Shown: positions 41,757 to 51,428 of the stretch, piece after piece
Layout: every line of letters begins with the position of its first letter
How positions within the stretch are numbered: the first letter of the stretch is position 1
Assembly: GCA_050260355.1 (NCBI GenBank)
Contig: JBLNBZ010000021.1
Location: forward strand, 1-64,000
Reading direction: 5' to 3'
Origin: CADEFX01 sp050260355
GTDB lineage: Bacteria > Pseudomonadota > Alphaproteobacteria > Rhizobiales > Hyphomicrobiaceae
DNA: 64,000 nucleotides
The notes under the pieces: generated by a model
The model's database searches: none
What the model saw: only the letters and a program-made list of their open reading frames with translations
Told to the model about the DNA's origin: nothing
Made by a program: the position numbers and the translations under genes

Positions 41757-43276
41757 CAATCTTCCCCGGGCGCGTGGCGCTGCAGCGCCGCAACGAGATG
41801 ATCCATGGTGGGGATGGCCACCGGATCGCTCAGCGGCCAGAGCCGCGACAACATTTGCGCCTCTCGGAGCCGCTTCTGTCCTGCAAGGAACAGCGTCGGA
41901 ATGGGCCTCATCAGCATCAACTGCAATGCAAATCGCCCCCAGGCCTTCAGTCCAGAGCCGACATGACTGACGCGAATGCGCGGAGACCGAAACCGCTCGG
42001 TCTCGGCCAAGACGGCGACATAGATGTCGAAGTGCGCCTTCGGGAAAACTCGAAGCAGGTATTGCATGTCCTCGGCCCAGCGCCCCGCTGGTACGAGCAA
42101 CAGCAGCCGGATGCGCTCAGCGTTTCGATGCCGTCGCACCCATGGCGAGAGCAGATCCGCTGCACGTCGGACGATTGGCTCATCGAATCGGATCGAGATG
42201 GGCTGCGTCGTTGCCGGCGGCTTTCGCAACAGCCAGAACCGCTCGGCTAGTCCCGCACTTTCAGCGGCCATCCGGGCGCATTGCCTTACATCCGGTCCAA
42301 TGACGTCGATCTTGAATTGCGACCCGTAGAGCGACACCAAATGCAGCTTCTCATCGAACACCGATGCGACCGAGACAACTTCAGGGGCCAGCTCCGCCCC
42401 GCTGGCAGCGAGGGCGCTCAACACGGTCGGCGTGAATTCGGGCGACCAGGCGGCATACGGTACATCCTGATAGAAGCGGGTCTCGCAGCCATCGAGCAGC
42501 TTTGGTTCCTCGCTCATGAGCGTCAGGCAGGCATCGCGGGTGAGCTGGTGATCGGTATGGGGTCCGCCCAGCGGAAACCAGACCTCGTCGGGCCGCTCGC
42601 GCAAGAGCGTGGCCCGGATGGCCTCGCCCCACGCGCGCAGCTCCTCCGGTCCCGAATGGTGCGCGATGAAGGCGCTCACCGCGTGCTTGTGCTGCCGGTG
42701 CCAGTCGAGCGACCAATCGCCGTCGTGATAACGCAGAGCAGCCTCGGGCTGACCAAGCGCCTGGTATCGCCCGCCGAGAAGTCGGCAGAACAGGGCGCCC
42801 TCCGCATCGCGAAGCGATGAAATCTCACGGACGTTGAAGTAATCCCGCTCGAGATAGTAGTAGCTGGTGAAGTTGCTCCGGCTGCCAATCGTCGCGACGG
42901 TGAACTCGACCTCGTGACGTCGCAGCCACATCGTTCCACCGACGCTCAGCACCGCATCGTCGCTGTGGGGCTCGAAGATCAGAATCCGCCGCCGGCCCGG
43001 CCGAAACTCCGTCTCCACGATCTCGCATATACCCCACTCGACAAACCGTCGCAGTATCGCATTGGCGCCGGGAAAACGAATCCGCAGCTGATCGACCGAG
43101 GGCTCGCCTTCCAGAGCGGTCCACACAGCTCTCTCTGCGTTCGAGAGGCGAGCATGCGGTCGCCTCGATATGAGAAACAGCAGCTCGTCTCCCGCCTGGC
43201 GGAAGTGGGGACGGCGCACGACTTTTGCTGAGCCGCAAAGCTCAGCGGACGCGTCACGGACCGGGCTCATTTCCAT
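41756..43276 (-). CDS. PIG-L family deacetylase with PqqD-like N-terminal domain
   Basis: A 506-residue protein. About residues 30-92 resemble a PqqD-type small winged domain (LLFLISRRPHARLSNAERAVW). A PIG-L/LmbE-type deacetylase domain follows, with the zinc motif EPHSDDAVLSVGG (H104, D106, D107) and the downstream GGPHTDHQL. The C-terminal third (about 330-506) has no recognised family. PIG-L enzymes remove N-acetyl groups from sugars, so this may deacetylate an N-acetylhexosamine of the polymer or a lipid-linked precursor. ATG 43276 is chosen; ATG 43270 is equally possible. Confidence 0.8.
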   Translation of the reverse strand: MEMSPVRDASAELCGSAKVVRRPHFRQAGDELLFLISRRPHARLSNAERAVWTALEGEPSVDQLRIRFPGANAILRRFVEWGICEIVETEFRPGRRRILIFEPHSDDAVLSVGGTMWLRRHEVEFTVATIGSRSNFTSYYYLERDYFNVREISSLRDAEGALFCRLLGGRYQALGQPEAALRYHDGDWSLDWHRQHKHAVSAFIAHHSGPEELRAWGEAIRATLLRERPDEVWFPLGGPHTDHQLTRDACLTLMSEEPKLLDGCETRFYQDVPYAAWSPEFTPTVLSALAASGAELAPEVVSVASVFDEKLHLVSLYGSQFKIDVIGPDVRQCARMAAESAGLAERFWLLRKPPATTQPISIRFDEPIVRRAADLLSPWVRRHRNAERIRLLLLVPAGRWAEDMQYLLRVFPKAHFDIYVAVLAETERFRSPRIRVSHVGSGLKAWGRFALQLMLMRPIPTLFLAGQKRLREAQMLSRLWPLSDPVAIPTMDHLVAALQRHAPGED

Positions 43277-43607
43277 GTCAACAGCACTCGCCAGGGAATA
43301 TCGCTCATCGAAATTCTTGAGTAAGAATGCAATGATTGGTCGCCACAATTTCTACTGTCGATAGGCAAGCGCTGCAAATGACTGCACGATTCCGGGTCCT
43401 CCGGCTTGGTACGGAACGGGATCCTCCTACCAATGTATTCATCGCGTCTACCCACCTCGGACAATCGCGCCGGGTCCGCCACCAGCTTACCATGCGACGG
43501 CTCGGGGCGAGGCTTGCGGACTGGGGGGAAAGCCATGGCATACAGCGCTCGACTTCTGCCAGGTTGGAGCGCGCAGAGGAACACGCCGCGGCACCAGGGA
43601 CGCGGCG
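43277..43607. other. divergent promoter region
   Basis: A 331-bp spacer between two divergent genes (PIG-L on the minus strand, GT2 on the plus strand). Several short frames exist on both strands but none resembles a protein family. Presumed to hold the promoters for both. Confidence 0.45.
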
Positions 43608-44576
43608 ATGACCTTCGGCGCAGTCGCCATCGGGCGCAATGAGGGCGACCGGTTGAAGACGTGCCTTGCGTCGCTATCGGGCGCTGCCGCGGTGGTCTAC
43701 GTCGATTCAGGCTCGACCGACGGATCGGTGCAATGGGCGCGCCAGCATGGCGCCGACGTGATCGAGCTGGACATGAGCCTCCCGTTCACCGCGGCTCGCG
43801 CGCGCAATGCCGGCTTCAGGCGTCTGCAGGAGGTCGCACCCGGCCTCGCCTTTGTTCAGTTCGTGGACGGAGACTGCGAGATCGACCCGCGCTGGCCGGA
43901 GGCGGCAGCTTCTTTCCTGGCCGCGCACCCCGACGTCGCGGCCGTCGCGGGGCGTCTCAGGGAGCGATGCCCGAGCCGGTCGGTCTACAACTGGCTGTGC
44001 GACCGCGAGTGGGACGGGCCCGCGGGCGAGGTGCGCGCGTGCGGAGGAATTGCCATGATCCGGGCCGCCGCGCTCGACGCGGTGGGCGGCTACCGCGATG
44101 ACCTGATCGCCGGCGAGGAGCCGGAGCTGTGCGTGCGGCTGCGGGCGAAGGGCTGGCGCATCTGGCGGCTCGACGCCGAGATGGCCTTGCACGACGCCGC
44201 CATGACGCGGTTTGCCCAGTGGTGGCGGCGTGCGACCCGCGGGGGCTACGGCTTCGCGCAGGGCGCGTATCTGCATGGCGCGCCGCCCGAGCGGCACTGG
44301 GTGTGGGAGTCGCGCCGCGCGCGGCTGTGGGGCCTATGGCTGCCGCTCGCCTGCCTCGCCTGCGGACTGGCGCTCGGGCCCTGGGGCTGGGCGGCGTGGC
44401 TGATCTTTCCGCTGCAGGTGATGCGGCAGACCGTGCGCAATCAGGGACCGCTGGCGGACCGGGCGACATTGGCGCTATTCCAGATGCTGGCGCGCTTCCC
44501 CGAGGCGTGGGGGCAGATCAGGTTCCTGCGCGACCGGCTGCTCGGCCGGCAGGCGCGGCTGATCGAGTACAAGTGA
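43608..44576 (+). CDS. glycosyltransferase family 2
   Basis: A 322-residue GT2 enzyme with AVAIGRNEGDRLKTCL, VVYVDSGSTDGS, VQFVDGDCEIDP (the DXD-like site), and GEEPELCVRLRAKGW, plus two hydrophobic segments near residues 240-275. Base composition here and in the next gene is extremely GC-rich. It is separated from the GT4 gene by 8 bp. Confidence 0.88.
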   Translation: MTFGAVAIGRNEGDRLKTCLASLSGAAAVVYVDSGSTDGSVQWARQHGADVIELDMSLPFTAARARNAGFRRLQEVAPGLAFVQFVDGDCEIDPRWPEAAASFLAAHPDVAAVAGRLRERCPSRSVYNWLCDREWDGPAGEVRACGGIAMIRAAALDAVGGYRDDLIAGEEPELCVRLRAKGWRIWRLDAEMALHDAAMTRFAQWWRRATRGGYGFAQGAYLHGAPPERHWVWESRRARLWGLWLPLACLACGLALGPWGWAAWLIFPLQVMRQTVRNQGPLADRATLALFQMLARFPEAWGQIRFLRDRLLGRQARLIEYK

Positions 44577-44584
44577 CGGAGCCC

Positions 44585-45814
44585 ATGCGCGTTGCGTACC
44601 TGATCAACCAGTACCCCAAGGTCAGCCACACCTTCATCCGGCGCGAGATCCTGGCGCTCGAGCGGCAGGGTGCGGAGGTCACACGCATCGCGCTGCGCGG
44701 CTGGGACGGGGAGCTGGCGGACCCGGAGGACCGGCGCGAGCGCGAGCGCACGCGTTACGTCCTGCGCGACGGCGCGTTGCCGCTGCTGGCGGCCGTCCTG
44801 CGCATGATGATCGCACGGCCCGCGCCATTCCTGCGCGCGCTGGCGCTCGCGTGGCGCATGAGCCGGGGCGCGGAGCGGCCGCTGCCGGTGCATCTCATCT
44901 ACCTCGCCGAGGCCTGCCGCATCGAGCCATGGCTGCGGGCGGCGGACGTCCAGCACGTGCACGCGCACTTCGGCACCAACCCGGCAGAGGTGGCAATGCT
45001 CGTGCACGCGCTCGGAGGCCCGCGCTGGAGCTTCACGGTGCACGGCACGGAGACATTCGACAGGGCGCCATTCATCGGCCTGGCGGACAAGGTGCGCCGC
45101 TGCGCCTTCGTCGTGGCGATCAGCTCGCACGGGCGCAGCCAGGTCTACCGGCACGTGGAGCACACCCAATGGCCCAAGGTGAAGCTCGTGCCGTGCGGAC
45201 TGGAGCCGGCGTTTCACGCGGCCGCCGCAGGCCCGCCGCCGCGGGAGACGCGCCGGCTGGTTTGCGTCGGCAGGCTGGCGGAGGAGAAGGGCCAGCTCCT
45301 GCTGGTTGAGGCCGCGCGCGTGCTGGCCGAGCGTGGCGCGGACTTCGAGCTGGTGCTGGCGGGCGACGGCGAGATGCGCAGCGCGGTCGAGGCGCAGATC
45401 GCGCGCTGCGGGGTCGTGTCCCGGGTGCGCATCACGGGATGGATCAGCAGCGACGCGGTGCGCGAGGAGATCCTGGCCGCGCGCGCGCTGGTGCTGCCGA
45501 GCTTTGCCGAGGGGCTGCCCGTGGTGATCATGGAGGCGATGGCGCTGCGGCGGCCCGTGATCAGCACGTACGTGGCGGGCATCCCGGAGCTGGTGCGGCC
45601 CGGCGAGCACGGCTGGCTCGTGCCCGCGGGCGACGTGGACGCGCTGGCGCAGGCCATGCAGGAATGCCTCGACGCGCCCGTGGACACGCTCGCGCGCATG
45701 GGCGAGGCTGCACGCGCGAGGGTCCTGGCGCGGCATGATGTGGACAAGGCTGCGGGGATGTTGGTGGCGTTGATGGGGGGAGGCGGGGCTCAGACGCCGC
45801 GCGCACGAGAATGA
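44585..45814 (+). CDS. glycosyltransferase family 4
   Basis: A 409-residue GT-B enzyme. The N-terminal domain has NQYPKVSHTFIRREI and HAHFGTNPAEVAML; the donor-binding domain has VCVGRLAEEKGQ, LAGDGEMRS, and the E-x7-E motif in PSFAEGLPVVIMEAMA. The ATG at 44585 is set by a CGGAG ribosome site and the usual start of GT4 enzymes; its stop overlaps the start of the next gene (ATGA). It is among the most GC-rich genes here. Confidence 0.9.
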   Translation: MRVAYLINQYPKVSHTFIRREILALERQGAEVTRIALRGWDGELADPEDRRERERTRYVLRDGALPLLAAVLRMMIARPAPFLRALALAWRMSRGAERPLPVHLIYLAEACRIEPWLRAADVQHVHAHFGTNPAEVAMLVHALGGPRWSFTVHGTETFDRAPFIGLADKVRRCAFVVAISSHGRSQVYRHVEHTQWPKVKLVPCGLEPAFHAAAAGPPPRETRRLVCVGRLAEEKGQLLLVEAARVLAERGADFELVLAGDGEMRSAVEAQIARCGVVSRVRITGWISSDAVREEILAARALVLPSFAEGLPVVIMEAMALRRPVISTYVAGIPELVRPGEHGWLVPAGDVDALAQAMQECLDAPVDTLARMGEAARARVLARHDVDKAAGMLVALMGGGGAQTPRARE

Positions 45815-46950
45815 GCACTACGACTCTCATTTTTCTTTCGCCCCATGATCCGACCAACGTGCTCAATTGGTCGGGCACATTGACCTCATTGTACCAGGCG
45901 CTTGAGAATGAAACCGGCGCGGAATCGTTGCGGAAGATCGATGGCGGATGGCTGGATTCAGCCGCTCAACAAGTCAACCGAATACTTTACCATCTGGGCC
46001 TCCGGTTCGATTGCCGATACTCCACTGCCTTCGCCATGTGCGCCGGCCTGTACACCAGCGCGCGCCTACTGTTTGTGCCGGATGGTCTAATCATTGCAGT
46101 AGCTGCCTCCAACTATGTTCCGTACCTATTCACGAGACGTCGCATTATCTACATATCTGATGCGACGTTCCGCGCGGCAGCGAAGCTGTACCCCACTTTG
46201 AAGGCATTACCGACCTGGCTCCACAGACAATTCGATAACAATGAGGCGCGGACACTACACAAAGCTGAGGCCATAATTCTCCCGTCCAAGTGGGCAGCAG
46301 AATCCGCCGAACTGGACTACGGCGTCGAACGTGCGCGGATCTTTGAGATCCCATTCGGAGCGAACATCCCCAACCATCTTATCGACAAGTATTACCAACA
46401 GAAGTCGATCGAACGAGGTGACGTCAATCTGCTTTTCGTGTCAGCGGATTGGAAGCGGAAAGACGGCGACAAGGCGGTCGACATCTGCCGCACCCTGTTG
46501 CGGCAGGGCGTCGCCGCCCGCCTTGCAATCGTCGGCGATGCTCCCGAGCATGTTCGGAAGTTGGACTTCGTGGACGCCAAGGGATTCCTCAAGAAGACAA
46601 ACGAAGCGCAACTCGCGGAGCTCTGCCGCGCATATCGCGAGGCGCACTTCCTTGTTCTACCCACCCGCGCGGACGCCTCGCCAATCGTCTTCTCTGAATG
46701 TCGCGCATTCGGCGTACCCCCGATCACTCATGATGTCGGGGGCACTTCATCCGCGATAAGTCATGGCGACACTGGACTACTGCTCCCTCTCCAAGCTACG
46801 CCCGAGCAGTTCGCGGAGGAGTTGCTTACCTACATAAGTGATCCTGCTCTGTACGGAGCGCTGTCTGAGAAGTGCCGGCTATGGTACCTTGAAAAGGCAC
46901 AATGGCGAAACTGGAGCCACCTCATTATCAGCTTGGCGGCCCCGCGCTAA
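45811..46950 (+). CDS. glycosyltransferase family 4, low-GC neighbour
   Basis: A 379-residue GT4-like enzyme with LFVSADWKRKDGDKAVDI and the C-terminal PTRADASPIVFSECRAFGVPP, where the family's E-x7-E appears modified. Its base composition is far lower than that of the gene in front, though it is joined to it by an ATGA overlap. Its stop TAA overlaps the stop of the convergent pyruvyl transferase gene. It marks the left edge of a low-GC block. Confidence 0.85.
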   Translation: MSTTTLIFLSPHDPTNVLNWSGTLTSLYQALENETGAESLRKIDGGWLDSAAQQVNRILYHLGLRFDCRYSTAFAMCAGLYTSARLLFVPDGLIIAVAASNYVPYLFTRRRIIYISDATFRAAAKLYPTLKALPTWLHRQFDNNEARTLHKAEAIILPSKWAAESAELDYGVERARIFEIPFGANIPNHLIDKYYQQKSIERGDVNLLFVSADWKRKDGDKAVDICRTLLRQGVAARLAIVGDAPEHVRKLDFVDAKGFLKKTNEAQLAELCRAYREAHFLVLPTRADASPIVFSECRAFGVPPITHDVGGTSSAISHGDTGLLLPLQATPEQFAEELLTYISDPALYGALSEKCRLWYLEKAQWRNWSHLIISLAAPR

Positions 46951-47822
46951 TCAGAGTGCCATCGAACATTTGGGTATCGACCGCGCATTGAGTGCTCAAA
47001 TACATCCCGGTTTTTTCCATAGCTGTTGTCGTAAAAATCGACTTCCCGCCCCAGCATGGCCGACATAATCGCAATATGAAGACGGTTTGTCCGTACAGCA
47101 CGAAACCGCTTCAAAAACCGGAACATCCGATAGGTGGTGTGGCCCGCGATTAATGGCAGCATGCTAACGTCCGCAAAAGCCTCAGAGACGTCCAAGTTGT
47201 CCTTCGGCAGGGTAATGGCAGTTTTCTCAATGTCCGTACGAAAAGCGTTGAGCGTGCCCTTGACTTGAACCCTCTGCGCGAATTCTGCATCCCTTCTTAT
47301 CCGCCGCCAAAGCCTAACGTTAGCCCGAGGGTTGGTGACTAATTCCACAGCCCCCCTAAACGTCAGAGCGCGCACGTGGCTTTCCGTTTTGCCGAAATCG
47401 CAGCCAAACGCTAAATCATCCGATAAGAATACATTGCAGGTATAATTTACTGACTTGATGAACTCATACGATGGTCTGTCGCGGCAGAAAACAAAGCTTC
47501 GACCACCGAGCTGCCCCAACACCTCCGGATATGAGCGAATTGTATGCGGTAATATTATCATGCTTCGACAAGAAGTCATATTGCGCCGTATACAATTAAT
47601 CATGTAGTCGTATGGCGTTATCAAAGCGCCCCCGCCAGCGCATACAACGGTCTCGCCCGGATAAGTGCCCGCGATATTTCCGATCTTGTATCGGATGTTC
47701 CACCGATCGAATAGCTGGTAGGTTGCGTGAGCGATGAAGGCGTCTCCCGCATTTCCGATATTGGGTATATAGATCAGCTCCTCACGCGGCGTCTCAAGCA
47801 CCTGCCTCAATTCATCCCACAT
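46947..47822 (-). CDS. polysaccharide pyruvyl transferase family protein
   Basis: A 291-residue WcaK/CsaB-like protein: IPNIGNAGDAFIAHATYQLF at the N-terminus, VVCAGGGALITPYD, LPHTIRSY, and a C-terminal TNRLHIAIMSAMLG. The family transfers a pyruvyl group from phosphoenolpyruvate to form ketals on polysaccharide sugars, adding negative charge. The gene is low in GC and lies in the minus-strand set with a GT4, an FkbM methyltransferase and the flippase. Confidence 0.82.
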   Translation of the reverse strand: MWDELRQVLETPREELIYIPNIGNAGDAFIAHATYQLFDRWNIRYKIGNIAGTYPGETVVCAGGGALITPYDYMINCIRRNMTSCRSMIILPHTIRSYPEVLGQLGGRSFVFCRDRPSYEFIKSVNYTCNVFLSDDLAFGCDFGKTESHVRALTFRGAVELVTNPRANVRLWRRIRRDAEFAQRVQVKGTLNAFRTDIEKTAITLPKDNLDVSEAFADVSMLPLIAGHTTYRMFRFLKRFRAVRTNRLHIAIMSAMLGREVDFYDNSYGKNRDVFEHSMRGRYPNVRWHSD

Positions 47823-47870
47823 GTGGGCACCATACCAGTGATGAACAGAAAGTGCGCATATTCCCTCGAT

Positions 47871-48989
47871 TTAGGCTTCCCGCATCAGCATTTGGCGCTG
47901 CGGGAATAATCTGCTTACGGCGTGCTCCAAGGCCTTTTCGAACATCCGGGCGCTCTCCTCCCAGGAACCAGCCGAGGCAGTTGCATAAGCGTTTGCTGAC
48001 AATTCTCTCCATTCCTTGGCGCTGCGGGAGAGCACCCATTCGACGCCGCGAGCGAGCCCTGTCACGTCGTCCACGTCGACCAGCACTCCGTTCTGGCCTG
48101 TCACGACGGCCTCCTCCGGCCAACCGGTCCGCGTTGCAACGACAGGCGTACGGCAGGCCATCGCTTCCATTGCCGGCAGGTTGAAGCCCTCGCTGCGGCT
48201 CGCCGTGACCCAGACGTCGCAGCGCGCATACAGATTGCGGATCTCGTCCTGGGGAGGGGAATGAAAGAATTCAGTGCCCTCGGGAAGCGGCATGTCTCGG
48301 GCAACACGCTCGCTGCCGAACGCGATCATGCGCAGATGGGGGATTTGCTCGCGGACGATCCGCAGCGCCTCGAGCGTCGCGTCGAGTCCCTTGAGGGTTG
48401 AGGTCGAGTATAAGAAGCCGACGGTCGGAACCGCTTGCTTCCCTCGCAAGGGCGCGAAGAACTGAGCCCGATCGACGCTGTTGGGAACGAGGTCCACAGT
48501 ATCATCGCCATACTGGGTCCTCATGATATCTTTCAGCCAGCGCGAAACGACGATTTTATGCATGGGCAAACGATACGTCGCGCGGCAGCGATCCACCGGC
48601 AGATGAGGAAACACCTCGTGGCCCTGGACGAAGTATGCCTTCGCTCCCTTGCGTGAACTGAGCGCGTTGACCCATTCGGCGGTATGCCACCAAGTGGCGA
48701 TAACGACGTCTCCATCGGGAACATCATCGTCTGTTACCGGACGTGGCCTATCGAGTACACGGTGGTCAATGTCGCCATCGTCGAGGTGGGACGCCGACAA
48801 GGAAGGATCAATCGGCCATCCATTCCCGTTCAGCCACGACTTCACTTTTCTAACAGTTGAGACCGTTCGATAGGGGCACGATATGACGCGAACGCTGTGG
48901 CCCAGGCGCATCAATTGCTTGGCATAGATCGCGGCGACCCTGGTGCCGCCGCTCATGTTGGCTGTCGGCAGTATGAACGTTATGCGCAT
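47871..48989 (-). CDS. glycosyltransferase family 4
   Basis: A 372-residue GT4 enzyme with LPTANMSGGTRVAAIYAKQL at the N-terminus, VVSRWLKDIM, GFLYSTSTLKGLDATLEAL and the donor-site E-x7-E in ASRSEGFNLPAMEAMAC. Full length. It is 48 bp upstream of the pyruvyl transferase gene. Confidence 0.9.
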   Translation of the reverse strand: MRITFILPTANMSGGTRVAAIYAKQLMRLGHSVRVISCPYRTVSTVRKVKSWLNGNGWPIDPSLSASHLDDGDIDHRVLDRPRPVTDDDVPDGDVVIATWWHTAEWVNALSSRKGAKAYFVQGHEVFPHLPVDRCRATYRLPMHKIVVSRWLKDIMRTQYGDDTVDLVPNSVDRAQFFAPLRGKQAVPTVGFLYSTSTLKGLDATLEALRIVREQIPHLRMIAFGSERVARDMPLPEGTEFFHSPPQDEIRNLYARCDVWVTASRSEGFNLPAMEAMACRTPVVATRTGWPEEAVVTGQNGVLVDVDDVTGLARGVEWVLSRSAKEWRELSANAYATASAGSWEESARMFEKALEHAVSRLFPQRQMLMREA

Positions 48990-49004
48990 GCATCCTGCGT
49001 GTAG

Positions 49005-49922
49005 CTAGTTCGGTAGCCCAAGCTCTCTAATCAAAGACACTCTACCGCGATGGATAAAAAGACATTCGTCGCAATCATGACTAGACTGGACCTCTGTAAT
49101 CGGCCGCACCGCTTTTCGGCCAATCAGCCATCCGCGATAGCCGGCATCCCGCAGCAGTCTCTTGACGTCGTTAGTAGATGATTGGCATCGCCGAAGCGCC
49201 TCCTCGTTCAACTCTATGAGGAGAGTTGGCTTATGTCTCGCCAGCGTCTTCTCGGCTCCCCGCAGAGCACGATATTCGGAACCTTCAATATCCATCTTTA
49301 TCAGATCAACCCGGTCGACCCCTATCTCTTCGAGTAAGTCGTCTAGTCGGCGCACCTCTACGCGGCAGCCCGTTTCACCGCTCACCGCGCCGAGCGTGAA
49401 CATGCCGAGGTTAGCTCCAGCGGACAGCGCGAGCGTAGCGAACCCTGTCGAATCTCCAACGGCCGTCTCTAGCAACGAGACATTTCTCATGCCGTTAAGC
49501 TCAATATTCCTTCTAAGCTCTTGTGCGTTCGATGGAGCCGCCTCAATCGCAAGTACCCGACCGTTAGGACCGACCACAAGCGAGCTCTCCAACGTGTAAA
49601 CACCGACATTTGCTCCAATGTCGACGATAGTAGCGCCTTCCCCAGCGCAAGATCGCAAGTACCGCAGACAATGCGGCTCAAACGTGCCGCGATAATAAAC
49701 CATGAGCTGCAGGTAATCGGTTTGGCGTACTTCCATCAGGGCACCACTGCGCAAGTGAACCGCACATGGCGCAGGCCTAAACCTGTATCCCCACCACAGC
49801 GCCAGGTCATCGGCCCACGCCCAATTCGGGAGGTGGCGCAATCCGCAACGAAGCACGGCGTCCATCACGCGATATGCTAGAAGGTCGCTCTTCGGCTGCG
49901 CTGTTACTGCTTTCCCGTTCAC
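49005..49922 (-). CDS. FkbM family methyltransferase
   Basis: A 305-residue SAM-dependent O-methyltransferase: IVDIGANVGVYTLESSLV binds SAM, followed by LAIEAAPSNAQELRRN and the family's DLIKMDIEGSEYRAL. It probably methylates a sugar hydroxyl of the polymer. The GTG start overlaps the flippase stop (GTGA), giving translational coupling. Composition is lower in GC than the flanks. Confidence 0.88.
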   Translation of the reverse strand: MNGKAVTAQPKSDLLAYRVMDAVLRCGLRHLPNWAWADDLALWWGYRFRPAPCAVHLRSGALMEVRQTDYLQLMVYYRGTFEPHCLRYLRSCAGEGATIVDIGANVGVYTLESSLVVGPNGRVLAIEAAPSNAQELRRNIELNGMRNVSLLETAVGDSTGFATLALSAGANLGMFTLGAVSGETGCRVEVRRLDDLLEEIGVDRVDLIKMDIEGSEYRALRGAEKTLARHKPTLLIELNEEALRRCQSSTNDVKRLLRDAGYRGWLIGRKAVRPITEVQSSHDCDECLFIHRGRVSLIRELGLPN

Positions 49923-51307
49923 GGGGCGTACCCGATCGCAACCGCCAGAATCTTTCCGCCTGCCATCCCTAGGAGGATCGTCGGAAGGAGCAACATTTCC
50001 TTACTGACATCAATCAAATCGGACTTCCTGCTGAAATAGATGATGCTTGGCACGTATGACAGCTGACTCAATACGATCCCCCATATGGCGCCCGCCACAC
50101 CAAGGAATTGAAATCCCACGGGAGTCAAAACTAACAGCGCAAGTAGACGAACCACAATAATGATCGAGACAATACGCGGCATTCCAAGTGCCATGTAGCA
50201 TTGAACGGCGATCTGAAACGGAAGCGCCATGAGCCCCACCGCCAGAATTTGCAGCATCCAACCCGCTTGCGCGTAGCGGTGATCGTAGAGCACGCCGATC
50301 AGCGCCTCTCCCGATGTCATCAGCGCGCCGGCACAGAAGTATGCGGTTGCCGCAATGATGCCGTGGAAGCGGTAATAGGCTGCTTTGAGATCGCCCTTGT
50401 TGCGCACGACCTCGCTCAGCGCAGGAAAGCCCACGCTGCCGATGATTCGCGACATCACCTGCTCGATCGCGCTGTACATCGAGAACGCGATCACGTAGAC
50501 GCCGAGCACGGTGCCGTCGACCATCCAGCCGAGCAAAAGCCGGTCGCCGCTGTTCACGAGGAAGCCGAGGATCGACGAGAGAAAGATCCACTTGCCGAAG
50601 TGCACGAGCTCCAACAACGCCGGCCTGTCCCACTGCCAGCGGTTGGCATTGCCCGGCAGCCACACGTGGGTGAGCGCCGTGCGCAGCATTCCCGCCAGGA
50701 TGCCGCCGGCGACGAGCGCCCAGATCGAGCGGTCGAACGAGGCCCATGCGAGCATGCACAGCAGGCCGACGATCTGCGTCACGAGGTCGAGCTGCGTGAT
50801 GCGGCCGAGCGCGAGATTGCGGCTCGCCTCGGACGTCTTGGTCGACTCGAAGCCGCCGATGACCGCGCCGAACGACAGGACCGCAACCACCCAGGGCAGG
50901 CTCGGGTGCGCGTAGACGCTGTCAGGCGGCACCATGCCTGCGCGAGCCGCCACAAAAATGATGACGCTGATGGCGAGCGCGATGACCCACAGCACGAGCC
51001 CGCGCAAGATCTGCAGCACCCAGGCCGTGTTCAGGAATAGGGGATCGGCGCCGCGCCGGCTCTGCACGATGTTCTGCCGCAGTCCCAGGTCGGAGAACAT
51101 GGCGAGCCCGACCATGACGATCGTGGCGATGGCCATGACGCCGAACATCTCCGGCACGAGCAGCCGCGTCATGATGAGATTGCTGCCGAAGCGCAGCACC
51201 TGGCTGATGCCGTAGCCGGCGAGCGTCCACGCGCTGGCGGTGAGCACGCGCCGCTTGAGAGGAATGCGTTCCGGCATCGGGATGGCGGGCGCGTCGGTCC
51301 CTGGCAT
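49919..51307 (-). CDS. Wzx-like oligosaccharide flippase
   Basis: A 462-residue membrane protein of the MOP/PST flippase superfamily with about 12-14 helices (GYGISQVLRFGSNLIMTRLL, then DLGLRQNIVQSRRGAD). It would move lipid-linked repeat units across the inner membrane for Wzy-dependent polymerisation. The 5' two-thirds is GC-rich like the core locus, while the 3' end, from about 50230 downward, shifts to the lower composition of the following genes. Confidence 0.88.
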   Translation of the reverse strand: MPGTDAPAIPMPERIPLKRRVLTASAWTLAGYGISQVLRFGSNLIMTRLLVPEMFGVMAIATIVMVGLAMFSDLGLRQNIVQSRRGADPLFLNTAWVLQILRGLVLWVIALAISVIIFVAARAGMVPPDSVYAHPSLPWVVAVLSFGAVIGGFESTKTSEASRNLALGRITQLDLVTQIVGLLCMLAWASFDRSIWALVAGGILAGMLRTALTHVWLPGNANRWQWDRPALLELVHFGKWIFLSSILGFLVNSGDRLLLGWMVDGTVLGVYVIAFSMYSAIEQVMSRIIGSVGFPALSEVVRNKGDLKAAYYRFHGIIAATAYFCAGALMTSGEALIGVLYDHRYAQAGWMLQILAVGLMALPFQIAVQCYMALGMPRIVSIIIVVRLLALLVLTPVGFQFLGVAGAIWGIVLSQLSYVPSIIYFSRKSDLIDVSKEMLLLPTILLGMAGGKILAVAIGYAP

Positions 51308-51428
51308 GTCGATCTACTAAGGCAATCTCGAAATCACGAATTGGCGGGCCTGCGCCCAATGATGCTCACCGATGGCACAGCAAGGGTCCGCGCGCAAACG
51401 CCAATTCGATCATGTCCGCCGGCCCCGC

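Noticed and set aside
44129..44584. Longer N-terminus for the GT4 gene at 44585
   Set aside because: The extension overlaps the GT2 gene in another frame and is low-complexity; the GT4 fold starts at MRVAYLINQYP with a ribosome site.
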